From: Owenia fusiformis
Lineage: Eukaryota; Annelida; Polychaeta; Sabellida; Oweniidae
Direction of reading: 5' to 3'
Length of the DNA: 64,000 bases
NCBI GenBank assembly: GCA_903813345.2
Contig: CAIIXF020000003.1
Coordinates: 17,128,931 to 17,192,930 of the forward strand
In this document: positions 49,144-60,700 of the stretch, one piece after another
Layout of the letters: each line of letters starts with the position of its first letter
Numbering within the stretch: position 1 is the first letter of the stretch
Program-made: the position numbers and the translations under genes
The notes under the pieces: model-generated
What the model was told of the DNA's origin: nothing
Databases searched by the model: none
The model's input: the letters and a program-made list of their open reading frames with translations, nothing else

Positions 49144-52100
49144 ATGTTGAAGAGACTGAAAAATTTGTAAGTATATTTCTTATAACAAGTTAAGTTACAG
49201 AGGATACCTTGAGTATCAGAGCCTAGTAATGCAACCAACAAGGGGGGGGGGCAAATTTCAGGAAAACATTTATGATCCCCTAAAACAATTTCTTACCCTC
49301 CCACCCCCTCCCCCGGCTCTTATTTACCTCCTTCAAAATTCAGAAAATAATAATGCAGCAGTGGCGGATCCGGGGGGGGGGGCATGGACCAAAAAAATTT
49401 GGGCCAAAAAAGGCCTTTAAACCCCAAAAAGTGGGCCTTTTAGGTCATTACTTGGCCTTCTAATGCCTTATTTTTTAATTACAGGCCAAACTTTGAAGAA
49501 AATGGGCCTCAAAATTTCAAAATTTGGGCCCGCTTTTCGGTTTTAGGGGCCCAATTTTTTTTCTATGACCGGAAATTTGCCCCCCCCCCCCCCTTGTTGA
49601 TTCCTGGATCCGCCACTGTGCCGGGTTACACGGGGCTTACTTGTACAGGTTAAAGTGGGTAATTCACATTGAATATAGTATCTGAAGTGATATATCACAA
49701 GTTGTACAGCTTACGCCCAACATATTCCCGATTACCGTAATGTTTCCAAAGTAAATAGAACCAATGGTCAATGTGGCCGAATTAAACTATTGAATGCGGT
49801 CGAGTACTAAGTTCACAATCCAAACACATATACTTGGCAAGATGCCTCTAATCCATGTATTATAGTAATCTCTTAGCTGGTTTGAACGGACAAGAAATGG
49901 ACAAGCATTCGTTGTATCGATCAAAATACGGTTTATTCTTCATTCTTCGACCTCCAATAGCAGAATAGAGCCTAAGACAATGACTAAATGACTGTATTTG
50001 CAGGTCAAGTTCTTATATATAAAAGAGTTTGAGACCATAACAATATGTCACCACCAGAAGTGGTGACATGAACATATTAGTGACTGTGGTCTTAATAGCC
50101 TTTACTGATTTGGAATAGCTAGACTTGCATTTTATTCATAAATACAGTCATCAACTGTTGAAGATTTTGCTGGCATTCATAAATTCATCATGACATTAAT
50201 ATCACTTTGTGATATCTACTCTATATTTATTCACAGTGATAATACTATTTGCTTATGTCGTAGTAAATTGAGCAAAACAAGCTAATCCCGATAAAAGTCA
50301 ATCGCTTCAACATTGTACATTTTGTATGGTATTAAAAGACAAGATTAAAAATGAAAAACACCCAATTCAAAAAAAGTTTGCAGATATTTAACAATTGTTA
50401 TATTTTTGGACCAACCTGTAACCCTAAAGATCACCCCCATTCAATGTTACATTCTTTCTAAAAATGTCAAGTCAAATCCTCTTTATTTTATAATCATCAT
50501 TTTTTGTTGAATATCAACTTAACATTGTTTGTACCGAGTCTCGATGATATTTACTGATTAATGCACGCTGACATTTTTTTGTCAAACCACGATGTAATGA
50601 CTTTTTCTATTTTACAGCTTCAAAGATGTCACTGGGAGTGATGGCCAACAACGAAATTCAACGTTTTATCCTGACTCTAATGCTGCGAACCTTCAACCAG
50701 GCAAAGCGTCCAATGTTAAAATTGAAATTAAAACCAAGGTAACACATGGCCATAATGAGAAAACCAACGTTAGAGTTAAGACAGATGGCGCTAACGGCAA
50801 TGGGAAACTATTCTCAACAGGTGGCGCTGGTATCCAGTCACCAGGCGGAGTTAGGAGTGCTATCCGCAGTTTCGAAAGGGGGTCGGTTGATGATTATAAT
50901 CCGTCTTCACAATCGCCAATAATCAAACCAAAGCGTTACCCCCTTCCAAACAATCAAGGGGAACGAAAGTCCAGCCCCGTTACATCTCCATCAAGTGTTA
51001 GTAACTCTGATACGTCATATCGTTCAGAGGTCAAACTAAATATAACTGGTGGTAAGGTGAATGAAACGCCTAAGTATAAACCAGTGAACTTCAATATCAG
51101 TACAAATCCAACCCCTTCTCCGACGCCCTTGTCCACAGGAGGGCATAAAGGAAAAATGACCGTTAATTTAAAATCAACAGACTTCAAGAATATTCACTTC
51201 AGCTCGGATTCGGGATTAAGTAGTACGGGAAGTCCGTTGAATAATGTCATCCCTACATCGCCAAAGGTGACGAAAAAGCCAAGAGCAGTTTCCAAAAAAT
51301 GGAAAACCAAGCCCAGAGAAAATTACAAGCTTGACACAAAAAGTAATATAACTACAATCACCTTAGAGCCACCTATTACCACAAACCAGCCTATTGCTCC
51401 CAAATTAAACATTTTAAATCGTCCATTGCCGAATCCCCCTAAACCACCACGCAGCAACCTACTCCTTACAAGGAAAAAGTCGGAGAAAAAGAAAGTGTCT
51501 CATGCACATGGAAAAGGTGTTACAACCGCTATGAATAAACCATCTCCCCAATTTAAGCAGATGAAGACTATGACGACAACAATAGCACCAGATATCGCGC
51601 CTACTCCCCCTCCGAGACCGATGTCCACATTGGCGGGACTGAAGAACTTGGTTCAACAGCCAAAGAAAGAAGAGTTTGGTAAATTTCGCCCTAGGATGAG
51701 CAGATACCGCCCAAACCAGAGACAGAGGTAAGAGTGCGTTTTGCATTGCTATGAAATTGATCAATCCAACTTTTTATTAGGCCTATCACTTTCTCATTGA
51801 ACGGTATTGCTTTTCAAATTGTAAATCCACACTAGAACAACTTCACAAACAATGGCTTGATATGAAAATGAAAATGACTATACCAGTTCTTAAAACTGTA
51901 ATGTTTTGTACTTTGCAGAACTCTGGAGCGTCCAGTAAATGACATCCTTGATGGGACAACATCCCCCACACAGAAGCTTTCCACTCTTACAAGAAGAGGA
52001 CAGAACAAACTGAACGCTTTGTTCAGCTTTAAACACGGTGGGGTCGCTCAAAACAAGACCAAATCCCTTGGCAAATCCAAAGGACATGTCCCATACAAAA

Positions 52101-53335
52101 GAGCCACGCGCAAAAACAAAATGAAGAAATCTTTGGATAAGAGAAAGATGAAAGGGGCGTTCGAAAAATCTGAATTGGAAGAGAAGAAACGCATCGCTGA
52201 ATCAAAATGGAACAATATTGTTAAGTCAGAGAGCACTTGTGCCAATTGCACAGATCAAATAGGATATTCTTCATTCTTACAATACAACCCTGGTATTGTG
52301 TTCCACAGTGATTGCTTCAAGTGTTTTGCGTGTGGCGGTGGGTTGCAGTCCCAAACTGGGAACTTTTCTTACGTAGCTTACAAAGGATCTATTCCCGTCT
52401 GTAAACCATGTGCCCACGATATGCACGCAGTGCGCTGTGTGATATGCGATCAGGGAATCGGTAACTCTAAGTCAAGTGAAAAAACAAAATATAGACTAAC
52501 TGCTGATGGGAAGCCAATGTGTAGCGATTGTGAACACAAATGTGTAGTTTGTGATAAACGATTGCCACAAAAATACAAAAGCGATCCATTTTGGGACGAG
52601 TCGTACTGCCCGCACCATGACCACGGGAATCATCGCTGTGAGGGATGTAACAGGATGGGTGGTCTTCCACTGAAAACAGAGACCCTTATGGACGGGAGAA
52701 TCATATGTTTCGACTGTGGCCTAACTGCTGTCCGAAATGAACCAAAGGTGCAACAGCTATGGCAAGAAATAGTAAAGTTCTACGAAGAGGACTACACGCT
52801 AGTACTGCCACAAAAGGGTGGCTTCCCAGTGAGGACCGTGACACGCCAAGAGATGAAGGCATTAAAGAAAGACCGCGGGGACGGGAAATGTACAACACGT
52901 GGCCTGACTATAAGTGAAATAACCGTCTCACATGGCCCACGAGGGACATCAAAATCTGGCCTTGTAAGAGAAATTGTAGTATTAAGTGGTCTACCCGAGA
53001 TTATCACAGCTGGCATACTTGCTCATGAATTCATCCACGCGTGGTTTACCCTACAAGATTTATCAGTGGGCAAAGAATTGAGTCCCGAAACTCGTGAAGG
53101 TACAGCTGAACTGGGAGCATACCTTTGGTTGAGGACTAAAATGACTGATAATTACGCAAGACCCGGTGATGAAGATCTCTTAGATAGAGCTGTATATGAT
53201 ATTGAGAATAATCAAAACAAAACGTATAGTGACGGTTTTAAGATGATCAAATTGGCTTATGATAAATGGACTCGTCATAGAGTGGATGACTTAAAGGGAT
53301 GTCTGCTGTATATACACAAAGTAGGAAGAATATAA
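49144..53335 (+). CDS. DA1-type LIM domain zinc peptidase-like protein, 849 aa
   Basis: Three coding exons: 49144-49166, 50618-51727, 51919-53335. The short first exon (MLKRLKNF) is fixed by an in-frame TGA at 49123 and by a TT|GTAAGT donor that completes a TTC codon at the acceptor. Residues 1-480 are low-complexity, rich in S, T, P, K and N, with a basic stretch at about 425-475. A LIM-type region starts at CANC (485-488) and continues through FHSDCFKCFACGGG, CKPC, CVICDQ, CSDCEHKCVVC, YCPHHDHG and CEGCNRM. The C-terminal DA1-like domain contains RGLTISE, SGLPEIITAGILAHEFIHAW (HExxH, 747-751) and the downstream REGTAELGAYLWL, whose E770 is the probable third zinc ligand. Plant DA1 has the same order (LIM, HPFW..YCPSHEHD, SILAHExxHA, EEGICQ..WLE) and is a ubiquitin-activated peptidase limiting organ size. 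No UIM is obvious here. The function in animals is unknown to me; peptidase activity is inferred. Confidence 0.9.
49359..49618. mobile_element. hAT-like MITE (family D), copy 2, 260 bp
   Basis: Ends are CAGTGGCGGATCCGGGG and its complement CCTGGATCCGCCACTG, with G- and C-runs just inside. The middle carries GGGCC words (GGGCCAAAAAAGGCC, TGGGCCTTTTAGG) as in 39720-39869. It is in intron 1 of the DA1-type gene. The 8 flanking bases do not match, so the target duplication has decayed or the ends are misplaced by a few bases. Confidence 0.8.
50045..50069. repeat. ATGTCACCACC palindrome, copy 2
   Basis: ATGTCACCAC, 5-bp centre CAGAA, GTGGTGACAT: a perfect 10-bp-arm palindrome in intron 1 of the DA1-type gene. 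The same palindrome recurs at 53452. Confidence 0.6.
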
Positions 53336-53405
53336 TGATATTGTATCGTCATTATCTAACTTTACGTATAGATTTCGCATTTCATAGCACTAATATTTTT
53401 TATAA

Positions 53406-53411
53406 AATAAA
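53406..53411 (+). terminator. Poly(A) signal AATAAA of the DA1-type gene
   Basis: AATAAA lies 71 bp after the stop codon at 53335, within TATAAAATAAAATACAC. This implies a very short 3' UTR. The repeat at 53452 starts 40 bp downstream. Confidence 0.6.
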
Positions 53412-53451
53412 ATACACATTATTTAATGTTTAAAGTTATACTATAGTTATT

Positions 53452-53600
53452 ATGTCACCATCAGAAGTGGTGACATATTGTTATAGTCGCCAACTTTTCT
53501 GTGGATGGTGCTTGTCGGTTGGTATTCGGCGTCTGTAACAGCGGCCCGGGAACAGCGGTTGGCATCTGAAAAAATGGCAGGTGGTGAAAATGTTGCATGT
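53452..53600. repeat. ATGTCACCA palindrome element, copy 3
   Basis: ATGTCACCATCAGAAGTGGTGACAT-type palindrome (25 bp, arms 9-10), then TGTGGATGGTGCTTGTCGG and GGCGTCTGTAAC, which are relatives of GTGGACGGTGTTCGGCGG and GGCGTCTGTAAC at 26875-26910. The right end was not found. Confidence 0.6.
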
Positions 53601-54590
53601 TAATGCCTTGTAATTTTCTATTCATCATGAAACTAACGCAGTAGACATTTACAGTGTAATCTTTCCATACAGATAGAATCCTCGAATATTAATAACACTG
53701 TCAAAAATGAAAATTAAAGTAATGATTCTAGCTTGATCAAGACTCCATACTGTCCTATATTTATTCATCTTCATATCAAGTCCAATATTCATTTCATGAA
53801 AAATACAAAACATGGGTTTTAGGCTGATATAAAGATGGCAGCATTGTCCAATGATGACTCGTTTATAATTCTCTGAAAGAAGATATATTCGAGCTTTTTC
53901 TTTTACTTTTCTAAGTTACATCTTATATTTGTTTGGAACTTGGTCAGATTAAATCTTTTGTTGAAATTGACAAATTGGGTAAACATGTCAAAACACTATG
54001 TAGCAGAGAAATAAAATGAAAATCACAGTGGGGTTATGAAATTATATTGATCTTTCAGTACTCAAAACATGGGGTCTGGAAAAAAGTTACGATCGAAATT
54101 AACTGATATGGATATATTAACAAATTCGGTTGGTGCATTAAAATTCCAAGAATGCAATACTATAGGGGTCAATTAAGGGATAGGTGATATATGTGCCAAA
54201 GAGCTGAACAATCATAATCTTACCAAAGGGTACTGATAAAATTATTCATTTACAATTTATGACACACTTCTAGTTCTACAGATAAGATTTACCTATATTA
54301 CTGTATTATATTAATTTGCGACAGGCAGTGATCATCTACATGTAGGCTATAGGAAATTGAAACGCATTGATGTATTTAAGATTGTCTAACTTCGGCGGAC
54401 AAGAATTGCAGATGAACCGATGAGTGAAATACTGAGTTGACTTCTTCAAATCTTCTGAATCTCGGTTGGATCATTTAACGACAATTCATTATTGACCCGT
54501 CATTTTTGAGGATTAAATCCATGAGAGGGTAGTTGCAATATTCCTCTAGTGTTTAGTAAGCTAAATCGCCAATTCCCTATCGATACCACT
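53601..54590. other. Intergenic between DA1-type and MARVEL genes
   Basis: AT-rich, no open frame of interest. The promoter for first exon 1a should be in the right part; no TATA consensus is seen within 60 bp of the ATG at 54591. Confidence 0.4.
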
Positions 54591-54725
54591 ATGTCTGAAT
54601 CAACTGAGAAGCAACCGCCACCAGAAAGCTCCAATCCAAATGGCCCGTCTGCTGAGGATATATCAAGAGTTATGAACATTGACTGGTTAAAAACTATCCC
54701 AGGAATTCTCAAAGCTTGGCAAGTG
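54591..54725 (+). CDS. MARVEL gene, alternative first coding exon 1a
   Basis: The 45 codons (MSESTEKQPPPESSNPNG, then SAEDISRVMNIDWLK, then GILKAWQV) end at a GTG|GTAAAT donor in phase 0. The N-terminal 30 residues are hydrophilic and proline/serine-rich, like the cytosolic tails of MAL/CMTM proteins. GILKAWQV is the start of the first MARVEL helix and would continue as VLGIIVLACVGS after splicing to 63573. It differs from exon 1b in tail length and sequence but aligns with it over the last dozen residues. Confidence 0.6.
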
Positions 54726-57700
54726 GTAAATAGCATCATGGTATACCATGGCCTTCTCTTTTACAACTTTATAGTCGTTCTATTCCGTGAAGTGATGAGT
54801 ACCAGAATGGGTGAATCGATGTTTTAACAATACAGCTTACTAGTCTTAGACTATGGGATATATGTCACCATGCGATACGATGTCATGTAACAACCACAAC
54901 ACGATCGCTAGTTGTAATGTCACAAGTCACGGTCGATACGATTGCGAGTTGTCATGAATCACGATACGATTTCCAGTTGTAATCTTACATGTCACAATAC
55001 GATTGCGAGATGTCATGTTACACGTCACAATACAATTGCGAGTTGTCATTTTACATGTCACAATACGATTTTCAGTTGTCATCTTACATGTCACGATACG
55101 ATTGCGAGTTGTCATGAATCACGATACGATTTCCAGTTGTCATCGTACATGTCACAATACGATTGCGAGTTTTCATTTTACATGTCACAATACGATTGCG
55201 AGCTGTCATGTTACATGTAACAATACGATTGCGAGTTGTCATTTTACATGTCACAATACGATTTTCAGTTGTCATCTTACATGTCACGATACGATTGCGA
55301 GTTGCCATGAATCACGATACAATTTCCAATTGTCATCTTACATGTCACAATACGATTGCGAGTTGTCATTTTACATGTCACGATACGATGGTGAGTTGCC
55401 ATTCTACATGTCACAATAGCGAGTTGTCATGTTACATGTCACAATACGATTGCGAGTTGTCATTTTACATGTCACGATACGATGGCGAGTTGTCATTTGC
55501 AAGTCATGATACGATGGCGAGTTGTCATTTCACATGTCACAATCGCAAGTTGTCATGTCACATGTCACAATACGATTGCGAGTTGTTATTTAACATGTCA
55601 CAAAACGATTTTCAGTTGGCATGTACATGAAATGTCACAAACCAAGCGAGGTATAGGGAAACTTAAATATAAATAGGTTATTTACTTGAAGGGATTGAAT
55701 ATGACTTTTATTCCAAGGGTCAATATCATATTGTCCGAGAATAAAATACCATCCACAACGAACCTGTATACCAAATTCATGTATCATTCCAATCAGAGAG
55801 CCTGTTTCTTCCTTAAATGAGACATAAAATGTAATATTTTACAAGCCAATACCATTTTTCATTCCATAAATTTTTTGGGGGAAAATTTAGTATTTGTGAA
55901 ATAAAATGGTCTGTTGGTGCATTTTCATATTATTAATTTAAATTGAATCTCTTGTCGAGCGGGAAATTATTTCTACTTGCCTTAATCGCGGACCTATACG
56001 TAGCTACTAGCTAAGTACACCCACACTTTTGCTTTAAGTTCTTAAATTCTCAAAACCCTTTTATACGAATTTGCATAATACCTTTGTTGAATAATACAAT
56101 ATCGGATTATCGTGGGTTCTAGTACTCGGAACATTAGAATTCAAATCCTTTTAGGCGTCGGTAGTTGGTGATAGCGTTCTAAACGACAGGGCCGGTAAAA
56201 TATTGAGGATAATCAAAAAACCAACCTAGGATAGACGCTTGAGAGGAGACACTCTATAAGGATACTTCGCAATATTTAATAACACTCAAAATTTGGGAAA
56301 ACGTAGATATGAGCGATACAGAAACTACCAACGCTCCGTCATCGAGCAATAATGATGGATGCATGAATGGCGCGTATGTCAGAAGCCTCGTTGGAATATT
56401 CAAAATTCTCCAAATTGTAATTATAATTTTTGGAACTTTTAGTTTCGTTTTTACATAAAGCCTTAAATTAAATACTGGTGTTAATAAATTTATCATTTTG
56501 ATCCATTCTATAGCAACATCGTAAGCACAGATTGCTTTTGTGACTATCCGTTTTTGTTTTGGGGCCAATTTCGTACTGCTTCATTTGATGTTTGACAAAT
56601 ATGGCCCCAAATGTAGCTGTCATCATGAATACCCTTAGCCATGAATTTAGAAATTGTAAATAAATGAATCGTTTAAGAGACTATGTTACCCGAATGCAAA
56701 AGATACCCACTTACATATGAATGTGTAACGACCCTCACTCTGCATGGTAAGTGCAAAAGGTATTGGTAGCGTCAAAGGGTTTATGAGTGAGTGGAAGAAT
56801 CGTCACATTATTACCGGGTCCGTGTTGTGATTGTATATGCTCTCGAGGGTTTTACAGACATGACTGGTTGAATGGCAAAATGGCTGAATATGTCGCACTG
56901 CGACATAAAACATACACCTAACTGACAAAACAGATGATTTAGTTTAAATATAAATGAAAACATGATTATGGGTTTATTTACAATGTGATTATATATTGAG
57001 TATAGTAATTATGACAATTACACACATAGTGTGGAAATATATGTATATGAATAAAAGTTCTGATATTGTGACACATGGATGATATATGGTGCAGCGCTAC
57101 TCAATGGCAACGGGTACCCATATTCAAGGATTACGCACAAAGGTGGATCGTTATGCAACTAAGATCCCTGAAATGTGGTTACGATAATATACATAGTATT
57201 TCCTATCAAGTACAATTCATACTTAAGTAAGATTACATAATTACCAAGAAGCTGATACTGCAATTACACATTATTGAGCTCATATTCATAAATCTTACAT
57301 TAAACATATAACATACAATACTTTCATCTGGGAGAGTGTATGACACAACTGGTGACCAAGTAAACATACATAGTAATATGTATTACCATGACTTTGCAAC
57401 AACCTATGACAATGAGAACAACAACTGGCACCTTGGAGTGTACGACATGACGTAAAGAACCTAATTACAACCACTGACAAAATGTAAGACCGACTAGATA
57501 TATCAACGTAACATTACGTATTCACAAGCTTGGGTGAAACATACCAAATAATGACTATAACAATAACTTGTACAACATTTGATTCAACATACCAATTAGT
57601 GATAACAATGTATACATGACTGCTCATTATGTAACATGCTAGGAAAATTAATGTCATATAACATGTGGGTGCAATCACATGACATGGATATACATGTCAC

Positions 57701-60700
57701 GTAACTAGTGGGCGCCTGCTATGAAACATGCCGACGCGTGCTACATGACATATGGGTGCGATTACACATCATGTGGGTACATGCTATGTAACAAGTGGGT
57801 GCATGTTATGTAGTAAGTGATCAATCATGAACATAAGTGAACCTGTAGACCCAAGTTGGTAGTAGTACATCACCAACTTATAATATTCCATGACACAACA
57901 TAGGGGTGGGTGCAACAACTTGTATTCCCTTTGGTAATATTGGGTGCAACAAATTGTATCTCCCTAGGGTGGCTTTGGGGAAAGCCATACATACATACAG
58001 TATATAAATTATAGTATGACCTTAATGCAACAATACAATAAAACCGACACTCCAACCATCGATAAACAATAGAACAGTTCAAGTTCAAAACTAGTATCAG
58101 GCTAGACCATAAACTAGGGTTCCATCAGGGTTTAACTCAACACCATCATCTATCTGACACTAACTGTTGCCCAACAGTAAGACTTGAACTCCATAAGCCG
58201 ACTTTATACAAGCGAGACATTACGTAACATACAACTGCACAGGGTAGTTTGCAGTGTACCAAAACATGATCAATTTGGGTATTGATCATCAACAATGAAG
58301 CAAACTGACATGATCAAACTGGGTATGTTGATCATCAACCATGTAAACCAAATATGGGTCAAATAATTCCAATGTGCTTTTGCATTAACAAGTCAAATCC
58401 AAATCCAAATGTAATACTTGCCAATTTCACCACACTCAGTATACATAGAGTGCTTACAGCTTGAAATGAGGTGTAGGGTGTCCATCCACATGAGGTATTT
58501 GCATCAGCATATGAGTGGTTGGTTGTTGGTGGTATGTAGTTCGCCATTTGACAGACATGCTGACAATTGCAAGTCATGCGGGAGGGGTGAACCTCAAACT
58601 TCAAGCCTGATTTGGGGGTCAGACTTCGTGCAGATCCTGTTGTAATCACCTCATGTGGACGGACGACTTACTGGTGTAAATCGTGAGACAGTTTAGACAC
58701 CTCGACGGTCAACAATAGCGACATTTTGAGTGAAGATAGCGGAGCAAATCACGAATGATTTACTCGAAAAACATAAGATGGCTACCTGTCTTCTGCGCAC
58801 GCGCAGCGCCCTACATAAATTACGAACTTATGTAAATCCACAAAAACGGCCATAACTTCGCCAATACAGGACCGATTGCAAAGTTTAAACTACCTATAGA
58901 GAGCTTAATTTACGTATTATGTGCATATCCTACTAGATTAATGATAAAACATAGTAAACAGGGTGAAATTTAGACCAGAAAACTACGACAGTAACCTTGA
59001 CCTTTTTACGTCAAAAGTACGAACGGAACTAAGAATAGTTCGAGAATTACGCTAAAAGTACGAACGTAATTAACAATATCCACAAATTACTAGAATAGGA
59101 CACTTTAGTGGATAATAACGATCTAAACATGTATGTGAGTATATAAACATCATTAAGTGAAACCCAACAGTGGTGAGACATCGAGCTGACATTACTGAAT
59201 AGCGGCAAACAAGAAAGTAAATCTGTTGGGTTATCACACTACTCCCCCTTTTGAAAAGTGTTCGTCCTCGAACATGAGGCTGAATAATAAAGGAGTCCCA
59301 ACTGATATATTTATGTTAAATACCACTTTACAATACATTAATACTAAATTGTCCATCAGCAAAGGTGCTGGTTGATTATCACTAAAGTTGGGGACTCCGC
59401 TGTGTCCGCTGCTCCATCTGACATCGTTAGAGTTGGGGACTTCGCTGTGTCCGGGACAATCAATTCCTTTATCAAACTCAGCATCATAAGTTTATCACAT
59501 GTGACAGACACATAGTGAGATTGTCTTGATTCAGCTACTGCAGCACACTGAATAGATATACGCATAGAATAAAGTCTCAGTCCATTGATAGAAACATGAA
59601 GGCTCACCACAAACCCACATGACTACTGGAATAAGAACATTCTTACAACATGGGTGTACATCATTACAAGTCATGAAGCCTCGCAAATAACATAGTCCAT
59701 CTTCTAGAAGACTTCATGTGCTACAGGGTTATCTCTTTTTCCAGGTCATCTAGGGTTATGACTCAACCATAAAACATGAAATCATGAAAACAGATAAGTT
59801 GGTTAGGGGCAACAAACCAACAAACTGTGATCATAACAGTGGTCAGATATGCGGCCAGAATATGAGACCATAAGAGTCGTAACCCTACAACCTTATCCAG
59901 CTTATTAGGTTGTCCATTTAAATATCACACTTCATCTCACCTAATCACTCAAGCCCAACTCTATTTTTGGTGGTAACATACATACAGTAGGCATCTTTTT
60001 ACTTTTTATACTCAATCTGATGACCTGAGACCCCTGGCCATTGCTGGAGTAGACTAGTTATGTCGCCAAAAGGCATATCGGACACAACCAGTGCTACCAA
60101 CACCGGATCCATTGGCTCAAGCAACATGTTGCAAAAAGTTAGCTGCTTACTTTTTACAAATTTCTTCTAGGCTAACTGGAACCATTTTAGAGACATTATG
60201 AGTTGCCTGTCGAGCATGACAACACTAACTTCTCTACTACCAATGACAATGACTGCTCAGAACTCAAACCGTGAACTAAACCAGTCAAGTGGTGAGATGC
60301 AATGAGGTGAATGACAACTGTGTGAGGAAACTCTTCAGCTGGTTTGCAGAAGAAGTTACCTGTAAATACAGCTTACTCCACTAGGTAGGAACACTGGTCT
60401 GTGACCCACCGTTGGAGTTGTCACTCTTGGTCCATATGTGCACTATGACCAGGACATCACAACTAACCACATGTCCAGAAAAGAACACATTAAGAGCACA
60501 GAGAAGACATTGTCACAATTAGGAGATTGGTATTTCTCCTTAAACACATTTACGGGTCACACACCTCCCAGTTGAACTAAGTCGCAAAAGTTATCAATAT
60601 GACAACCTTAAGAGTGGTTTTGGGTAACGTAACTGTCAGCTTTATTCCTGACATAATAAATGAGTGTCCAAATGCATTTTTGAGTTTATGCACTGAGGAA

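Noticed and set aside
54883-55640. Possible CRISPR-like array of short repeats
   Set aside because: There are no unique spacers; the units are contiguous and the genome is eukaryotic with introns.
54942-55676. Overlapping long open frames on both strands that resemble Cys/His-rich repeat proteins
   Set aside because: They come from a 33-bp minisatellite whose unit is divisible by three; no start context, splice signals or domain supports coding.
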